The notes beneath the pieces are model-generated. The model made no database searches, had not been told where the DNA came from, and worked only from the letters and a program-made list of their open reading frames with translations. The translations under genes were made by a program, and so were the position numbers. From NCBI GenBank assembly GCA_050486405.1, contig JBJHDF010000010.1, positions 1 to 64,000 of the forward strand: a stretch of DNA of 64,000 nucleotides, in the 5' to 3' direction. The DNA comes from JBJHDF01 sp050486405 (GTDB taxonomy: Bacteria > Pseudomonadota > Gammaproteobacteria > Pseudomonadales > Cellvibrionaceae). Below are positions 42,949 to 52,542 of this stretch, in pieces; positions within the stretch are counted from its first letter, which is position 1, and every line of letters begins with the position of its first letter.

Positions 42949-43704
42949 ATGCCGATACCGAAAAACTACCAACCCAGGCCCGATCTGCTGGCCGGCAAAG
43001 TCATCCTCGTCACCGGCGCCGGCGACGGCATCGGCAAGGTGGCGGCCACCAGCTTCGCCGCCCACGGCGCCACAGTGGTTCTGATGGGGCGCACCATGCC
43101 CAAGCTGGAAATGGTGTACGACGAAATCGAAGCCGCCGGCCATCCGCAACCGGCCATCTACCCCATCAACTTCGAGGGTGCCACGCCCAAGGAATACCAG
43201 GATGTGTGCGACGCCCTGGACGACGCCTTCGGCAAACTCGATGGCATACTGCACAACGCCGCCGAACTGGGCCAACGCACGCCCATCATCAACTACGCAC
43301 CGGAAATCTGGCTGAAACTGATGCAGGTGAATCTCAACGCGCCCTTTCTACTCACCCAGGCGCTGATGCCACTGCTGCAACGGCCTGACCACGCCTCCAT
43401 CCTGTTTACCAGTTCCGGGGTGGCCCGTAGAGGCAGCGCCTACTGGGGCGCCTACGCCGCCTCCAAGGCCGCCCTGGAAAACTTTATGCAGACCCTGGCC
43501 GAGGAACTCGACGGCACCAGCGGCATCCGCGCCAACAGCATCAACCCCGGCGCCACCCGCACCCGCATGCGCGCCACCGCCTACCCGGGTGAAGACCCAA
43601 AAACAGTGCCCGCCGCGCAGGTTCACATGCCCGCCTACCTCTATCTGATGGGGGATGACGCCATCGGCGTCAATGGCCAGAGCGTGAACGCGGGCAATCA
43701 GTAA
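42949..43704 (+). CDS. yciK: YciK-family SDR oxidoreductase
   Basis: The 251-aa SDR has TGAGDGIGKVAA and the intact active site Ser-x-AYAASKAALENF (YxxxK). The N-terminal PIPKNYQPRPDLLAGKVILV and NPGATRTRMRA match YciK. The substrate is unknown. It begins 10 bp after mupP and ends the operon. Confidence 0.9.
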   Translation: MPIPKNYQPRPDLLAGKVILVTGAGDGIGKVAATSFAAHGATVVLMGRTMPKLEMVYDEIEAAGHPQPAIYPINFEGATPKEYQDVCDALDDAFGKLDGILHNAAELGQRTPIINYAPEIWLKLMQVNLNAPFLLTQALMPLLQRPDHASILFTSSGVARRGSAYWGAYAASKAALENFMQTLAEELDGTSGIRANSINPGATRTRMRATAYPGEDPKTVPAAQVHMPAYLYLMGDDAIGVNGQSVNAGNQ

Positions 43705-43748
43705 AATACACACGAAGAGTTCAGCAGCCGATCAATGACTGTAAATGG

Positions 43749-44096
43749 TCAGTGGTTGGAGACGGCCTTGAGCAGGGAAACTTCGGACTGGGAAAGACCA
43801 CAGCGACGCGCCACCTCGTCGGTATCAAGCCCCAGCTCCAATAGTCGGGCAGCCTGGCTGTAGGCCGGGTGATCCTCCGCTGTCGCGCCGGCAGCGGGAG
43901 TTGGTTGGGCGTTCAGGCGTTTTTCCAGACTCAGAATCCGCTGCCCCATACCCACTGAACTGCTGTTGACCGCCGCCAACTGACGCTTGAGTTGCGCACA
44001 GAGCAATTGACTGCGGCGGGCGCTGAACCAGGCAATGATCGCCAGCCCCAGGCTCACCAGGGTCAGCATCATGCAGGCCAGCAGTACCAGGGTCAT
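43749..44096 (-). CDS. DUF2802 membrane-anchored protein
   Basis: The 115-aa product starts at ATG 44096 with one N-terminal membrane helix (MTLVLLACMMLTLVSLGLAI), a coiled segment, and a C-terminal helix-turn-helix-like block ELGLDTDEVARRCGLSQSEV. DUF2802 genes follow cheW in pseudomonad motility clusters, as here (13 bp after). An upstream in-frame start lies inside cheW and is rejected. Confidence 0.8.
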   Translation of the reverse strand: MTLVLLACMMLTLVSLGLAIIAWFSARRSQLLCAQLKRQLAAVNSSSVGMGQRILSLEKRLNAQPTPAAGATAEDHPAYSQAARLLELGLDTDEVARRCGLSQSEVSLLKAVSNH

Positions 44097-44109
44097 GGGT
44101 GCCACGGCG

Positions 44110-44592
44110 TCAGATATCCTCCAGTTCAGCCCACTCCTCATTGCTGAGTAGCTTGTTAAGGTCAATAAGAATAATCAGTTCGTCGTTTTTGTGGCACACG
44201 CCCTGAATAAAGCGCGCGCTCTCACTGTTACCGACGTTGGGGGCAGCTTCGATTTCAGAGCGGCGCAGATAAACCACCTCGGCAACGCTGTCCACCAGTA
44301 CACCGATCACATGCTTGTCCGCCTCGATGATGACGATGCGGGTATTGTCGCTGAGCTCACCGTCGGGTAGGTTGAAACGGTGCCGGGTATCGATAACGGT
44401 GACCACATTGCCGCGCAGATTAATAATTCCCAGTACATAAGAGGGAGCACCGGGCACCGGGGCAATCTCTGTATAGCGCAATACCTCCTGCACCTGCATA
44501 ACGTTGATGCCGTAGGTTTCGCCTTCCAGGCGAAACGTGACCCACTGCAGCACGGGGTCGTCCTGAGTCGCCTGATTGGTATCTATGGCCAT
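44110..44592 (-). CDS. cheW: Chemotaxis coupling protein CheW
   Basis: The 160-aa product starts at ATG 44592 (MAIDTNQATQDDPVLQWVTF). It shows the paired SH3-like CheW folds with YGINVMQVQEVLRYTEIAPV, IINLRGNVVTVIDTRHRFNL and GVLVDSVAEVVYLRRSEIEA. It couples receptors to CheA at the polar array. It lies 38 bp after the ParP-like gene. Confidence 0.95.
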   Translation of the reverse strand: MAIDTNQATQDDPVLQWVTFRLEGETYGINVMQVQEVLRYTEIAPVPGAPSYVLGIINLRGNVVTVIDTRHRFNLPDGELSDNTRIVIIEADKHVIGVLVDSVAEVVYLRRSEIEAAPNVGNSESARFIQGVCHKNDELIILIDLNKLLSNEEWAELEDI

Positions 44593-44630
44593 GCCGTCTT
44601 CCTCGGGTAAGCGGAGCAAAAAATCGGGGC

Positions 44631-45326
44631 TTATTTCCTTTTACTATAGTCAACGGCGGGGTTTGTGCCACTGCCGTCAGCCTCGGCCAGCAGACGCCCC
44701 ATGGTGGCAATATCCAGCAAAGCGCACATATGCGCCTTGACGGTTCCCGCCAGCCAGGGCCGATTGCTGCGCTCGGAGCGCCACTTCACATCCTCCGGCT
44801 CCAGGCGTATGGGCTGGTTGACCGAATCCACCGCCAACCCCCAGGCGAGGCCGTTGATGGAAACCACGTAGCGCGCTGTTTTGACAAAGCCCGCGTCGTA
44901 ACGTTCAGGCATAACGAACAGGGCCGTGTTCACGGTGCGGATCTTGCCTGCCGGCGTCGGCTGCAAACCCATAAACCACTCCACCTGACCAAACAGCGGC
45001 GTCATTCTGTCGTCCAGCGGATGAATCTGTCCCAACGCCACCAGCGGCACCGCCAGGCTCAACCCCGACACCTTGAACAACAGGACGTCGAACGACTCCT
45101 GCGCCCAGGACGGGCGGCCGTTGGCCAGCCAGGCATCGTCCTGCAGTGCGCTCTGGGATGACGCCACCTCGTCCTGCCGCACAGGACTTACTTTGGGGGT
45201 CAGGCCACTGAGCAGTTTCTCCAGTTTGCGCTGCCGCTCGCCCTCCTCGTCAACGGCCAGGGACGGCGCCAGCAGACTGTCGAGATAGTCCTGCAGCATA
45301 CGCTGGGGCGATGGGCGCTCACTCAT
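44631..45326 (-). CDS. parP: CheW-like protein ParP
   Basis: The 231-aa product starts at ATG 45326 and overlaps parC by 8 bp. An N-terminal proline/charged segment (1-75) is followed by a CheW domain (about 75-225; FDVLLFKVSGLSLAVPLVAL, WGLAVDSVNQPIRLEPEDVK). In Vibrio and pseudomonads ParP links ParC to the CheA array and helps hold it at the pole. Identity rests on its position after parC and before cheW, plus the fold. Confidence 0.85.
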   Translation of the reverse strand: MSERPSPQRMLQDYLDSLLAPSLAVDEEGERQRKLEKLLSGLTPKVSPVRQDEVASSQSALQDDAWLANGRPSWAQESFDVLLFKVSGLSLAVPLVALGQIHPLDDRMTPLFGQVEWFMGLQPTPAGKIRTVNTALFVMPERYDAGFVKTARYVVSINGLAWGLAVDSVNQPIRLEPEDVKWRSERSNRPWLAGTVKAHMCALLDIATMGRLLAEADGSGTNPAVDYSKRK

Positions 45327-46113
45327 GCCAACCCCCATCCGCCTGAGCGTGGCGCTGCAACCACTTCAACAGCGAAGCGTAGGCCTCCACCGCCCTTCCC
45401 TCCGGATCGAACAGGTGTGGCGGCACACCGGCCTTGCTGGCATCCCGCAAACGGGTGTCGATGGGTATGCGACCGGGCCACACCCGCTCGCCGTACTCAT
45501 CGCGCAGCGTGAGTAAACTGCCCACTGAGGCCTGGGTGCGTCGATCGTACATCACCGGCACAATGACATAATCGAGCGGTTGCTGCCGGGACTTGCCGAG
45601 CATTTCCAGGGTGCGGGTCATGCGCTCCAACCCCTTCAACGCCAAGTGTTCCGTTTGCACCGGAATTACCAGAAACTGGCAGGCGGCCAGGGCGTTTATC
45701 ATCAATACGCCCAACTGCGGCGGTGTGTCCACCAGCACCAGGTCGTAGCGGTCCCGAATCAGCGCCAGTGCCTGTCCCAGGATCAGCCCCGAGCCACCCG
45801 GGCCAATGGCCTGACGCTCCAGCGTGGCCAGCAGCGAAGACCCTGGCAACACATCCAGGTGATGATAGGCGGTGGCGCGAATCAGGCGGGCCACGCCCGT
45901 GGTGGTCAGCCGCTCGCGCTCCTCAAACAGGGTAAAACTGCTCAACTCCAACGAGTCGGGATCTTGACGGAAGTAGCTGGTGAGTGAACTCTGCGGATCC
46001 AGATCTACCAGTAGCACGCGATCGCCGCCAGACGCCGCCAAAGCGCCCAGGGCAACGGTGGAGGTGGTTTTTGCCACACCCCCCTTTTGATTGGCCAGAC
46101 TCCAGATCCGCAA
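45319..46113 (-). CDS. parC: ParA-type ATPase ParC
   Basis: The 264-aa protein begins LRIWSLANQKGGVAKTTSTV from a TTG at 46113, the position of the family's Met. The deviant Walker A has Ala for Gly (KGGVAKT; KGGVGKT is commoner). DLDPQSSLTSYF and VLVDTPPQLGVLMINAL follow. In this position it is ParC, the ATPase that sets polar placement of chemotaxis arrays. It is not gyrase-type topoisomerase IV ParC, which has the same name. Confidence 0.88.
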   Translation of the reverse strand: MRIWSLANQKGGVAKTTSTVALGALAASGGDRVLLVDLDPQSSLTSYFRQDPDSLELSSFTLFEERERLTTTGVARLIRATAYHHLDVLPGSSLLATLERQAIGPGGSGLILGQALALIRDRYDLVLVDTPPQLGVLMINALAACQFLVIPVQTEHLALKGLERMTRTLEMLGKSRQQPLDYVIVPVMYDRRTQASVGSLLTLRDEYGERVWPGRIPIDTRLRDASKAGVPPHLFDPEGRAVEAYASLLKWLQRHAQADGGWHE

Positions 46114-46213
46114 CTGTCTCGTCCGTCAGGTTTACGACTGCAAGGCCGGAATTGGCGCGCTTCAGCGACTATTTTCACGACCCCGAGTTAAGATTAGCAA
46201 GGTTTATGCCGGG

Positions 46214-47155
46214 CTAGCGGCGGTTTTCCCGGGGAAGATCCGGGTCGCTGGTAAACAGCAGACCACCTCCCTCCAGTTGCACCGGCTCCAGAGGAAAGGC
46301 TTCCCGGGGAACAGCATCCAGCGGCATCTCTTCAGGGACTTGAGCGCTGGGCTCGTCCGTCACCTCCAACGCCATCACCGTTTCCGGCACGGCAACCTCG
46401 TCCAGCAGCGCCGGGTCCGGTGCCTGGCCCGGGCGATCCAGTGGTTCGCGGGCGATGACCAGGGCCACGCGGCGATTGCGGGCCCGGCCCTCGGCGGTGG
46501 CATTACTGGCCACCGGCTGATATTCGCCGTAGCCGACGGCGGACAACCGCTGCGGCGCCACCCCCTGCCCCGCCAGCCACTTGACCACGCTGCTGGCCCT
46601 GGCTGCGGACAGCTCCCAGTTGCTGGGAAAGCGTGGAGTGCTGATAGGCACATTGTCGGTGTACCCTTCCACCTGCACCGGATTATCATAGTCGCGCAGT
46701 ATCTGGGCCAGCCGCGTAAAGATTTCGTGGGCTTCCGGGTTCAGATCAGCGCTGCCGGATGCAAACAGAATGCTGTCCTGCAACTCGATCTGCAGCCAGT
46801 ATTCGTTGCCATCGATCTGCACCAACCCCTGCTCGGTCAGCTCCGCAAGTTGCTCGCGAAAGCGCTCGGACAGTTCCTGCAGCTGCTGCCGCGCCTGCTG
46901 TTCTGCCGCGAATTCTGTACCAAAAAATGGCGCCATGCCGGAGTCGTCTTCCGGTACGGCGGGGCGGGCGCTGCGCATGGCGGGGCTGAACGCCTCCACC
47001 AGGGTTTCGGACAGGGCGCGGTACTTGCCCTCGCTGACCTGGGATATCGAGTACATGACCACGAAAAAACCGAACAACAAGGTAATGAAATCGGCGTAGG
47101 ACACCAGCCAGCGTTCGTGGTTGACGTTCAGCTCTGCGGGCCGGCGACGGGGCAT
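46214..47155 (-). CDS. motD: Flagellar stator protein MotD (MotB-like)
   Basis: The 313-aa MotB-like protein has one membrane helix with the proton-binding Asp22 (SYADFITLLFGFFVVMYS), a plug/linker region, and a C-terminal OmpA/peptidoglycan-binding domain (about 140-245; VEGYTDNVPISTPRFPSNWE). A proline-rich tail follows. It pairs with MotC as a second stator, as in pseudomonads with two stator sets. Confidence 0.92.
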   Translation of the reverse strand: MPRRRPAELNVNHERWLVSYADFITLLFGFFVVMYSISQVSEGKYRALSETLVEAFSPAMRSARPAVPEDDSGMAPFFGTEFAAEQQARQQLQELSERFREQLAELTEQGLVQIDGNEYWLQIELQDSILFASGSADLNPEAHEIFTRLAQILRDYDNPVQVEGYTDNVPISTPRFPSNWELSAARASSVVKWLAGQGVAPQRLSAVGYGEYQPVASNATAEGRARNRRVALVIAREPLDRPGQAPDPALLDEVAVPETVMALEVTDEPSAQVPEEMPLDAVPREAFPLEPVQLEGGGLLFTSDPDLPRENRR

Positions 47156-47168
47156 AATGGTTCCGCCT

Positions 47169-47909
47169 TCAGTGCCGGTAGGCGCTGAGTTTCATTTCTA
47201 TGGCCTTGGGGTGTTCGCCGTCGGCAATGGCCACTATCCCCTCTATGATCAGCTCCCGGTAATGGGAACGCTCGTTGATGCACATTTTCAGTTTGTTGGC
47301 CACCGGTAGCAGGAACAGGTTGGCCGCCGCCACACCGTAAATAGTCGCCACAAACGCCACCGCGATCCCCGGTCCCACTTGCTCGGGATCGCCGAGATTG
47401 GTCATTACGTGAATCAGTCCCATGACGGCACCTATGATGCCGATGGTAGGCGAATAGCCACCCATGCTTTCGTAAAAGCGGGCGGCATCAGTGTCGCGCT
47501 GTTCTTCGAGTATCAGCTCGTTTTCCAGCACCCGGCGAATGGCTTCCGGTTCGCTGCCATCGACCAGCAATTGCAACCCTTTGCGGGCGAACAGATCCGT
47601 TTCGGAGTCGGCAATATTTTCCAGGCCCAGCAATCCATCCCTGCGCGCGGCCATAGCCCAGCCGACTATTTTCTTCAACCCCTGAGCGAAGGGGTTGACC
47701 GGCGGGCGAAATATCCAGCGAAAAATGCGCAGTGCCCGCTTCAGGCTGACCATGGGAGTCTGCAGCATGGCCGCGCCCAGTGTGCCACCAAATACGATCA
47801 ACGCCGCCGGCCCGTTGAGCAGCGAATAGAAGGTGCCGCCTTCAATCAGATTGCCGCCGAGCAAAGCGGCAAAGGCGATAATCACCCCAATGATACTCAG
47901 AATATCCAT
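47169..47909 (-). CDS. motC: Flagellar stator protein MotC (MotA-like)
   Basis: The 246-aa MotA-like protein has four membrane helices (about 1-25, 32-50, 150-172, 182-204) and a cytoplasmic loop. GGYSPTIGIIGAVMGLIHVM and GIAVAFVATIYGVAAANLFL hold the conserved prolines and Gly of the proton channel. The ATG overlaps the cheB stop by 1 bp and motD starts 13 bp after. Confidence 0.93.
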   Translation of the reverse strand: MDILSIIGVIIAFAALLGGNLIEGGTFYSLLNGPAALIVFGGTLGAAMLQTPMVSLKRALRIFRWIFRPPVNPFAQGLKKIVGWAMAARRDGLLGLENIADSETDLFARKGLQLLVDGSEPEAIRRVLENELILEEQRDTDAARFYESMGGYSPTIGIIGAVMGLIHVMTNLGDPEQVGPGIAVAFVATIYGVAAANLFLLPVANKLKMCINERSHYRELIIEGIVAIADGEHPKAIEMKLSAYRH

Positions 47910-48952
47910 TAATACACCTCGGAGACCAAAGCGGGCCCCACATCTTTCAGCGCCAACACCCGGTCGGTAAGGTTGGCCCGAGCAACGGCCATGGGCATAC
48001 CGTAAATGACGGAGGACTTTTCATCCTGTGACCAGATGGTGGAGCCCCCGGCCTTGAGCATCTCTGCACCCCGGCAACCGTCCGAACCCATGCCGGTGAG
48101 GACCACACCCAGTACCTGACCGGGAAAGGCATTGGCCGCCGAGCCAAAAGTGATATCCAGTGAAGGTTTATAAGTAACTCGATCCTGACTGTCCATCACT
48201 TTTACCGATCCGCCCAGGCGCTTGTCCACCAATAACTGCCTGCCACCGGGTGCCAGCAACGCCAGGCCCGGCTGAAGGCGATCGCGGTCCGCCGCTTCCT
48301 TTACGGCTATCTGGCATTGGCGATCAAGCCGCTCGGCGAACGCCCGGGTAAAATTCTCCGGCATATGCTGCACCAGCACAATAGGCAGGGGATAATCACC
48401 GGGCAGGCGCATCAACACTTCGGTCAGGGCCACAGGACCGCCAGTGGAGGCACCAATCACCACCAGTTTACAATTTTTGGGCGCCTTGACGGCTTTTGTG
48501 GTGATAGGGGGCGATGCAACTGCGGGCGACGCCACCGGGTCCGCGGCACGTCGCCCCTGCCTGGCGAGTGTCAGCAGGCGCTCGTGCAAACGATCCTTGA
48601 GGCTCTCCTCACCCCGGGATACTTCGCCAAAGTCCTTGGGAATAAAGTCCATGGCCCCGGCCGCGAGAGCGTCCAGGGTAACCCGGGCGCCTTCGTAGGT
48701 GAGCGACGAGAACATGAGAATGGGTGTCGGCCGATTGGCCATGATGTGCCGGATGGCGGTGATGCCGTCCATCAACGGCATCTCGAAATCCATGGTGATG
48801 ATATCGGGCTGCAACTGATCGGTTTTATCAACCGCCTCCTGACCATTGGCCGCCAGGCCAACTACCTCCAGATCCGGATGTTGATTGATCAAGTCCCTGA
48901 GTCGCGCCTGAAAAAAGCGCGAATCCTCGACCACAAGTACGCGAACCGGCAT
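47909..48952 (-). CDS. cheB: Chemotaxis methylesterase CheB
   Basis: The 347-aa product starts at ATG 48952; a GTG in frame at 48964 overlaps the cheA stop and is less likely. A receiver domain (about 1-125; VLVVEDSRFF, DFEMPLMDGI) precedes the methylesterase (about 155-347) with catalytic GASTGGPVALTEVL, HMPENFT and GMGSDGCRGAEML. It removes methyl groups from chemoreceptors when phosphorylated by CheA. Confidence 0.95.
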   Translation of the reverse strand: MPVRVLVVEDSRFFQARLRDLINQHPDLEVVGLAANGQEAVDKTDQLQPDIITMDFEMPLMDGITAIRHIMANRPTPILMFSSLTYEGARVTLDALAAGAMDFIPKDFGEVSRGEESLKDRLHERLLTLARQGRRAADPVASPAVASPPITTKAVKAPKNCKLVVIGASTGGPVALTEVLMRLPGDYPLPIVLVQHMPENFTRAFAERLDRQCQIAVKEAADRDRLQPGLALLAPGGRQLLVDKRLGGSVKVMDSQDRVTYKPSLDITFGSAANAFPGQVLGVVLTGMGSDGCRGAEMLKAGGSTIWSQDEKSSVIYGMPMAVARANLTDRVLALKDVGPALVSEVY

Positions 48953-48960
48953 GGTCACTC

Positions 48961-51162
48961 TCACCCGTAACTGCGCGCAGTGGTTCTGCTGCCCGCCGCA
49001 TAGTGCTTCAGCAGCCCCGGAACATCGAGGATCAAGGCTATACCGCCATCGCCGGTAATGGTCGCGCCAGCCATACCCGGCGTACCCTGCAGCATTTTCC
49101 CAAGGGGTTTGATCACCACTTCCTCCTGTCCCACCAGTTGATCAACAGCAAAGCCAACCCGATGCAAGCCCACGCTGACAATGACCACATGGGATTCGCC
49201 ACTCTCGACTACAGGAGTGCCCCTGGGCAGCAGCCACTTCTTGAGGAAAAACAAAGGCACCGCCTGATCGCGAATCAATACACACTTTTGGCCATCCACC
49301 ACATGACTCTGAGCGAGATCCATGTAGAAAATCTCGTTGACAGTGGCCAGCGGCAGCGCAAAGGTTCGATCGCCCAGCATGATCATCAAGGTGGGCATGA
49401 TGGCCAGAGTCAGCGGCACTCTGATATTCAGCCGAGTGCCTTCACCGAGCGTTGACTCGATTTCCACTGAGCCGTTGAGCTGGGTGATTTTGGTCTTTAC
49501 CACGTCCATGCCAACACCGCGTCCAGACACATCGGAGATTTCGGACTTGGTGGAAAAACCCGGTGCAAATATCAGGTTGAACGCTTCGCTGTCGGAAAGG
49601 CGATTAGCCGTTTCCATATCGAACAGCCCCTTTTGTACTGCGATACGGCGCAGTTTGTCCGGATCCATACCCGCGCCATCGTCGGTGATGGACAGCAGGA
49701 TATGATCACCTTCCTGCTGTGCGGCGAGGACGATTTTCCCGGCTTTTGGCTTGCCCGCCGCCAGGCGCACTTCCGGCTCTTCGATACCGTGATCCACCGA
49801 ATTGCGCACCAGATGTACCAGGGGATCAGCCAGGGCCTCCACCAGGTTCTTGTCCAGATCCGTATCTTCGCCCACCAGTTCCAGTTTGACTTCCTTCTTC
49901 AGATTGCGCGCCAGATCGCGCACTACCCTGGGAAAGCGGCCAAACACCTTGCGAATGGGTTGCATGCGGGTTTGCATGACAGCGGTTTGCAGATCGGCGG
50001 TGACCACATCCAGATTGGCCACTGCCTTGGCGAGCGATTCGTCTTCGGTATCAGCGCCCAGACGCACCAGGCGATTGCGCACCAGCACCAACTCCCCCAC
50101 CATATTCATGATGTCGTCCAGACGCTGGGTATCGACGCGCACCGTCGCGTCTGCGGCTGTCCCGGCGTCCGCAGTCGCCTTGCCCTCCTGAGGGGCCGGC
50201 GAATCGCCTAGGGGTGCAGCAACTACCGGCGCTTTTTGGTCCGGCTCCTGCTTTTGCGGCGGTGGTTTCTTCACCGCTGGGCTGGCGGGGCTCTTGACCT
50301 GAGGGGGTGCCGCCGGCTTATCGGCGGCCTGCGACGTCGCCCCAAGTCGGGCCGGACCACCGGGGCCTTTCCCTTTGCCGTGCAGCTGGTCCAGCAAAGC
50401 CTCGAACTCATCGTCAGTAATCTCATCACCGGCCACCGGCATGTCGCCACTTTCCGTCACGGAAAGTGGTTCTTTCTCTGGCTGCGAGGCTTCAGGCTGG
50501 GAGACCTCGGACTGGGAGGCTTCGGGCTTGGCCGCTTTGGAACCTGACACCGTGGCGCCCGGCCCCTTGCCAGCGCCATGCAATTGGTCAAGCAGCGCTT
50601 CAAACTCCTCGTCGGTAATCTCGTCGCCGTCGTCCGCCTCGGCTGTGCCCATGTGTTCAGCGCCACTTGCATCAAGCGCATCGAGCATCGCCTCGAATTC
50701 CGAGTCGACAATATCGCCACTGTCGTCTGCCGAGGACGCAGCGGGCGCGTCTACCGCCGAGGCCGTTGGCGAGTCCTCGTCAACCAGTTGAGTAAGCGCG
50801 GCAATCAGCGCCGGGTCCGCAAACCCAACCTCTTCGCCGTTGGACAGCTGCTGGAACTGACGGTTTACCATATCCAATGCCTGCAATACCACATCCATCA
50901 GTTCCGGGGTGACCCGCCGTCGACCAGTGCGCAGGATATCAAACAGGTTCTCGGTGATGTGGCAGCAATCCACCATGGGCGTCAGCTGCAGAAAGCCCGC
51001 ACCGCCTTTTACCGTGTGGAAGCCCCGAAAGATGGCGTTGAGCAACTGAGCGTCATCCGGGCTTTGTTCCAGATCCACCAGTTGCTCAGACAAGGTTTCC
51101 AATATTTCCCCAGCCTCGACCAGGAAATCCTGTAAAATTTCATCATCTTCGCTGACGCTCAT
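48961..51162 (-). CDS. cheA: Chemotaxis histidine kinase CheA
   Basis: The 733-aa kinase has a P1 Hpt domain (His49 in FHTVKGGAGFL), a long linker (about 130-345), dimerisation P3 (RLDDIMNMVGELVLVRNRLV), ATPase P4 (NSVDHGIE, then DDGAGMD and GRGVGMDVVKT) and CheW-like P5. The linker has three EFEALLDxL repeats at about 154, 186 and 252, two followed by HGxGKGPG. It phosphorylates CheY and CheB. The repeats may contact ParP or other array partners. Confidence 0.95.
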   Translation of the reverse strand: MSVSEDDEILQDFLVEAGEILETLSEQLVDLEQSPDDAQLLNAIFRGFHTVKGGAGFLQLTPMVDCCHITENLFDILRTGRRRVTPELMDVVLQALDMVNRQFQQLSNGEEVGFADPALIAALTQLVDEDSPTASAVDAPAASSADDSGDIVDSEFEAMLDALDASGAEHMGTAEADDGDEITDEEFEALLDQLHGAGKGPGATVSGSKAAKPEASQSEVSQPEASQPEKEPLSVTESGDMPVAGDEITDDEFEALLDQLHGKGKGPGGPARLGATSQAADKPAAPPQVKSPASPAVKKPPPQKQEPDQKAPVVAAPLGDSPAPQEGKATADAGTAADATVRVDTQRLDDIMNMVGELVLVRNRLVRLGADTEDESLAKAVANLDVVTADLQTAVMQTRMQPIRKVFGRFPRVVRDLARNLKKEVKLELVGEDTDLDKNLVEALADPLVHLVRNSVDHGIEEPEVRLAAGKPKAGKIVLAAQQEGDHILLSITDDGAGMDPDKLRRIAVQKGLFDMETANRLSDSEAFNLIFAPGFSTKSEISDVSGRGVGMDVVKTKITQLNGSVEIESTLGEGTRLNIRVPLTLAIMPTLMIMLGDRTFALPLATVNEIFYMDLAQSHVVDGQKCVLIRDQAVPLFFLKKWLLPRGTPVVESGESHVVIVSVGLHRVGFAVDQLVGQEEVVIKPLGKMLQGTPGMAGATITGDGGIALILDVPGLLKHYAAGSRTTARSYG

Positions 51163-51173
51163 GGGGTCGGCAC

Positions 51174-51968
51174 CTAGAATCCCAAACTGGATAACAGGTC
51201 ATCCACCTCGTCCTGGCTGGTAACGATATCCTTGCGGTCCTTGTTTATCTGCGGGCCTTCAGTCGCATCCTTTTTTCGGGATTTGAGCTTGCCGCTGTCA
51301 TCTATCTCCTGGGCGATGCCAGTGATTTCCTCCACCTGTCCAGCAATGCGAACCAGGCTCACCAGGTCGCTCTCCACTTCGCTGATCAGACTAATCACTC
51401 GCTTGAGAACCTGCCCGGTCAAGTCTTGAAATCCCTGTTCAAGAATAATATGTTGCAGATTCTGGTTCAGGCGGTCGCTGCCAGCCGTCATTTGTTCGAG
51501 AAAGCTGTCTATGCGACCGTAGAGCTCACGAAACTCAGACGCCGTCATCTCGCGCCTTTTAAGCCTGCCCCACTCGTCGCGCAGCGCGCTGGCTTCAAGC
51601 CCAAGTTCCATGGCTATGGGCGCGGACTCTTCAACCATATCCATGGTTTTTTCCGCGGCTTTCTGGGTAAGGTCAATGACGTAGTTCAACCGATGCGACG
51701 CATCCCGTATTTCCGAGCCCTCAATGATCGGCGGCTCACGATCGATATCCCCATCGACGTGGAAGTTGACTATGGCATTGTGCAGACCTCGGGTTAGGCG
51801 ACCTACCGACTGAAATATGTGGCGATCCCTGGTTTCCAGCAGCGAGTGGATAAGCGTAGCGGCTTCTTGATATTGATCACCCTGCAGCTTTTCTACCAGC
51901 AGCTGGGCGCACATCTGCAATTCGCTAATGAACTCTTCGTTTTCGTGCAACTGCGTTGAAGATACCAT
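51174..51968 (-). CDS. cheZ: CheY phosphatase CheZ
   Basis: The 264-aa product starts at ATG 51968 (MVSSTQLHENEEFISEL). The long helical hairpin contains the catalytic Gln in GFQDLTGQVLKRV, and the tail DEVDDLLSSLGF is the CheY-binding peptide. It dephosphorylates CheY-P to end the signal. It lies between cheY and cheA in the operon. Confidence 0.95.
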   Translation of the reverse strand: MVSSTQLHENEEFISELQMCAQLLVEKLQGDQYQEAATLIHSLLETRDRHIFQSVGRLTRGLHNAIVNFHVDGDIDREPPIIEGSEIRDASHRLNYVIDLTQKAAEKTMDMVEESAPIAMELGLEASALRDEWGRLKRREMTASEFRELYGRIDSFLEQMTAGSDRLNQNLQHIILEQGFQDLTGQVLKRVISLISEVESDLVSLVRIAGQVEEITGIAQEIDDSGKLKSRKKDATEGPQINKDRKDIVTSQDEVDDLLSSLGF

Positions 51969-52021
51969 GGTCAAACCTTTTCTGCATGTGAGCTCCGAGT
52001 GGCGTTCCTGATTCAGGCTGA

Positions 52022-52405
52022 CTATCCAACTCGTTCGAATATTTTCTCGATTTTCTCCTTGAGAGCTTGCGCGGTAAAAGGCTTGACCACATAACCGCTG
52101 ACCCCGGCCTGTGCGGCCTCAATAATTTGATCACGCTTGGCCTCCGCGGTTACCATGAGCACGGGCAGAGAAGCCAGCTTGTCGTCACCGCGAACGGCGC
52201 GCAGTAGATCAATGCCATTCATACTGGGCATGTTCCAGTCGGTTATCAGAAAGTCAAAATCGCCGCTTTTGAGCATGGGCAGAGCGGTAACGCCGTCATC
52301 GGCCTCGTGGGTATTGGTGAACCCCAGATCCCGGAGCAGGTTCTTGATTATTCTTCTCATTGTCGAAAAATCATCCACAATGAGGATCTTCATATTTTTG
52401 TCCAA
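52022..52405 (-). CDS. cheY: Chemotaxis response regulator CheY
   Basis: The 127-aa receiver starts at a TTG at 52405 (read as MDKNMKILIVDDFSTMRRII) because GGAGG stands 7 bases ahead; the in-frame ATG at 52393 is an alternative. It has the acid pair DD, phospho-acceptor Asp in LITDWNMPSMNG, the conserved Thr (VTAEA) and Lys (VVKPF). CheY-P binds FliM and changes motor direction. Confidence 0.95.
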   Translation of the reverse strand: MDKNMKILIVDDFSTMRRIIKNLLRDLGFTNTHEADDGVTALPMLKSGDFDFLITDWNMPSMNGIDLLRAVRGDDKLASLPVLMVTAEAKRDQIIEAAQAGVSGYVVKPFTAQALKEKIEKIFERVG

Positions 52406-52542
52406 CGCTACCTCCAATCTCGCCGGAAAAGGCCTGTATCATCAATGGTAATAATATAGAGAAACGCTAAGCCAAAGGTTTGACGCTCCACGCAGACAGT
52501 ATTGGTCAAGCATCGCGAAAGTGCAAACCGCGCGTATGGCAC

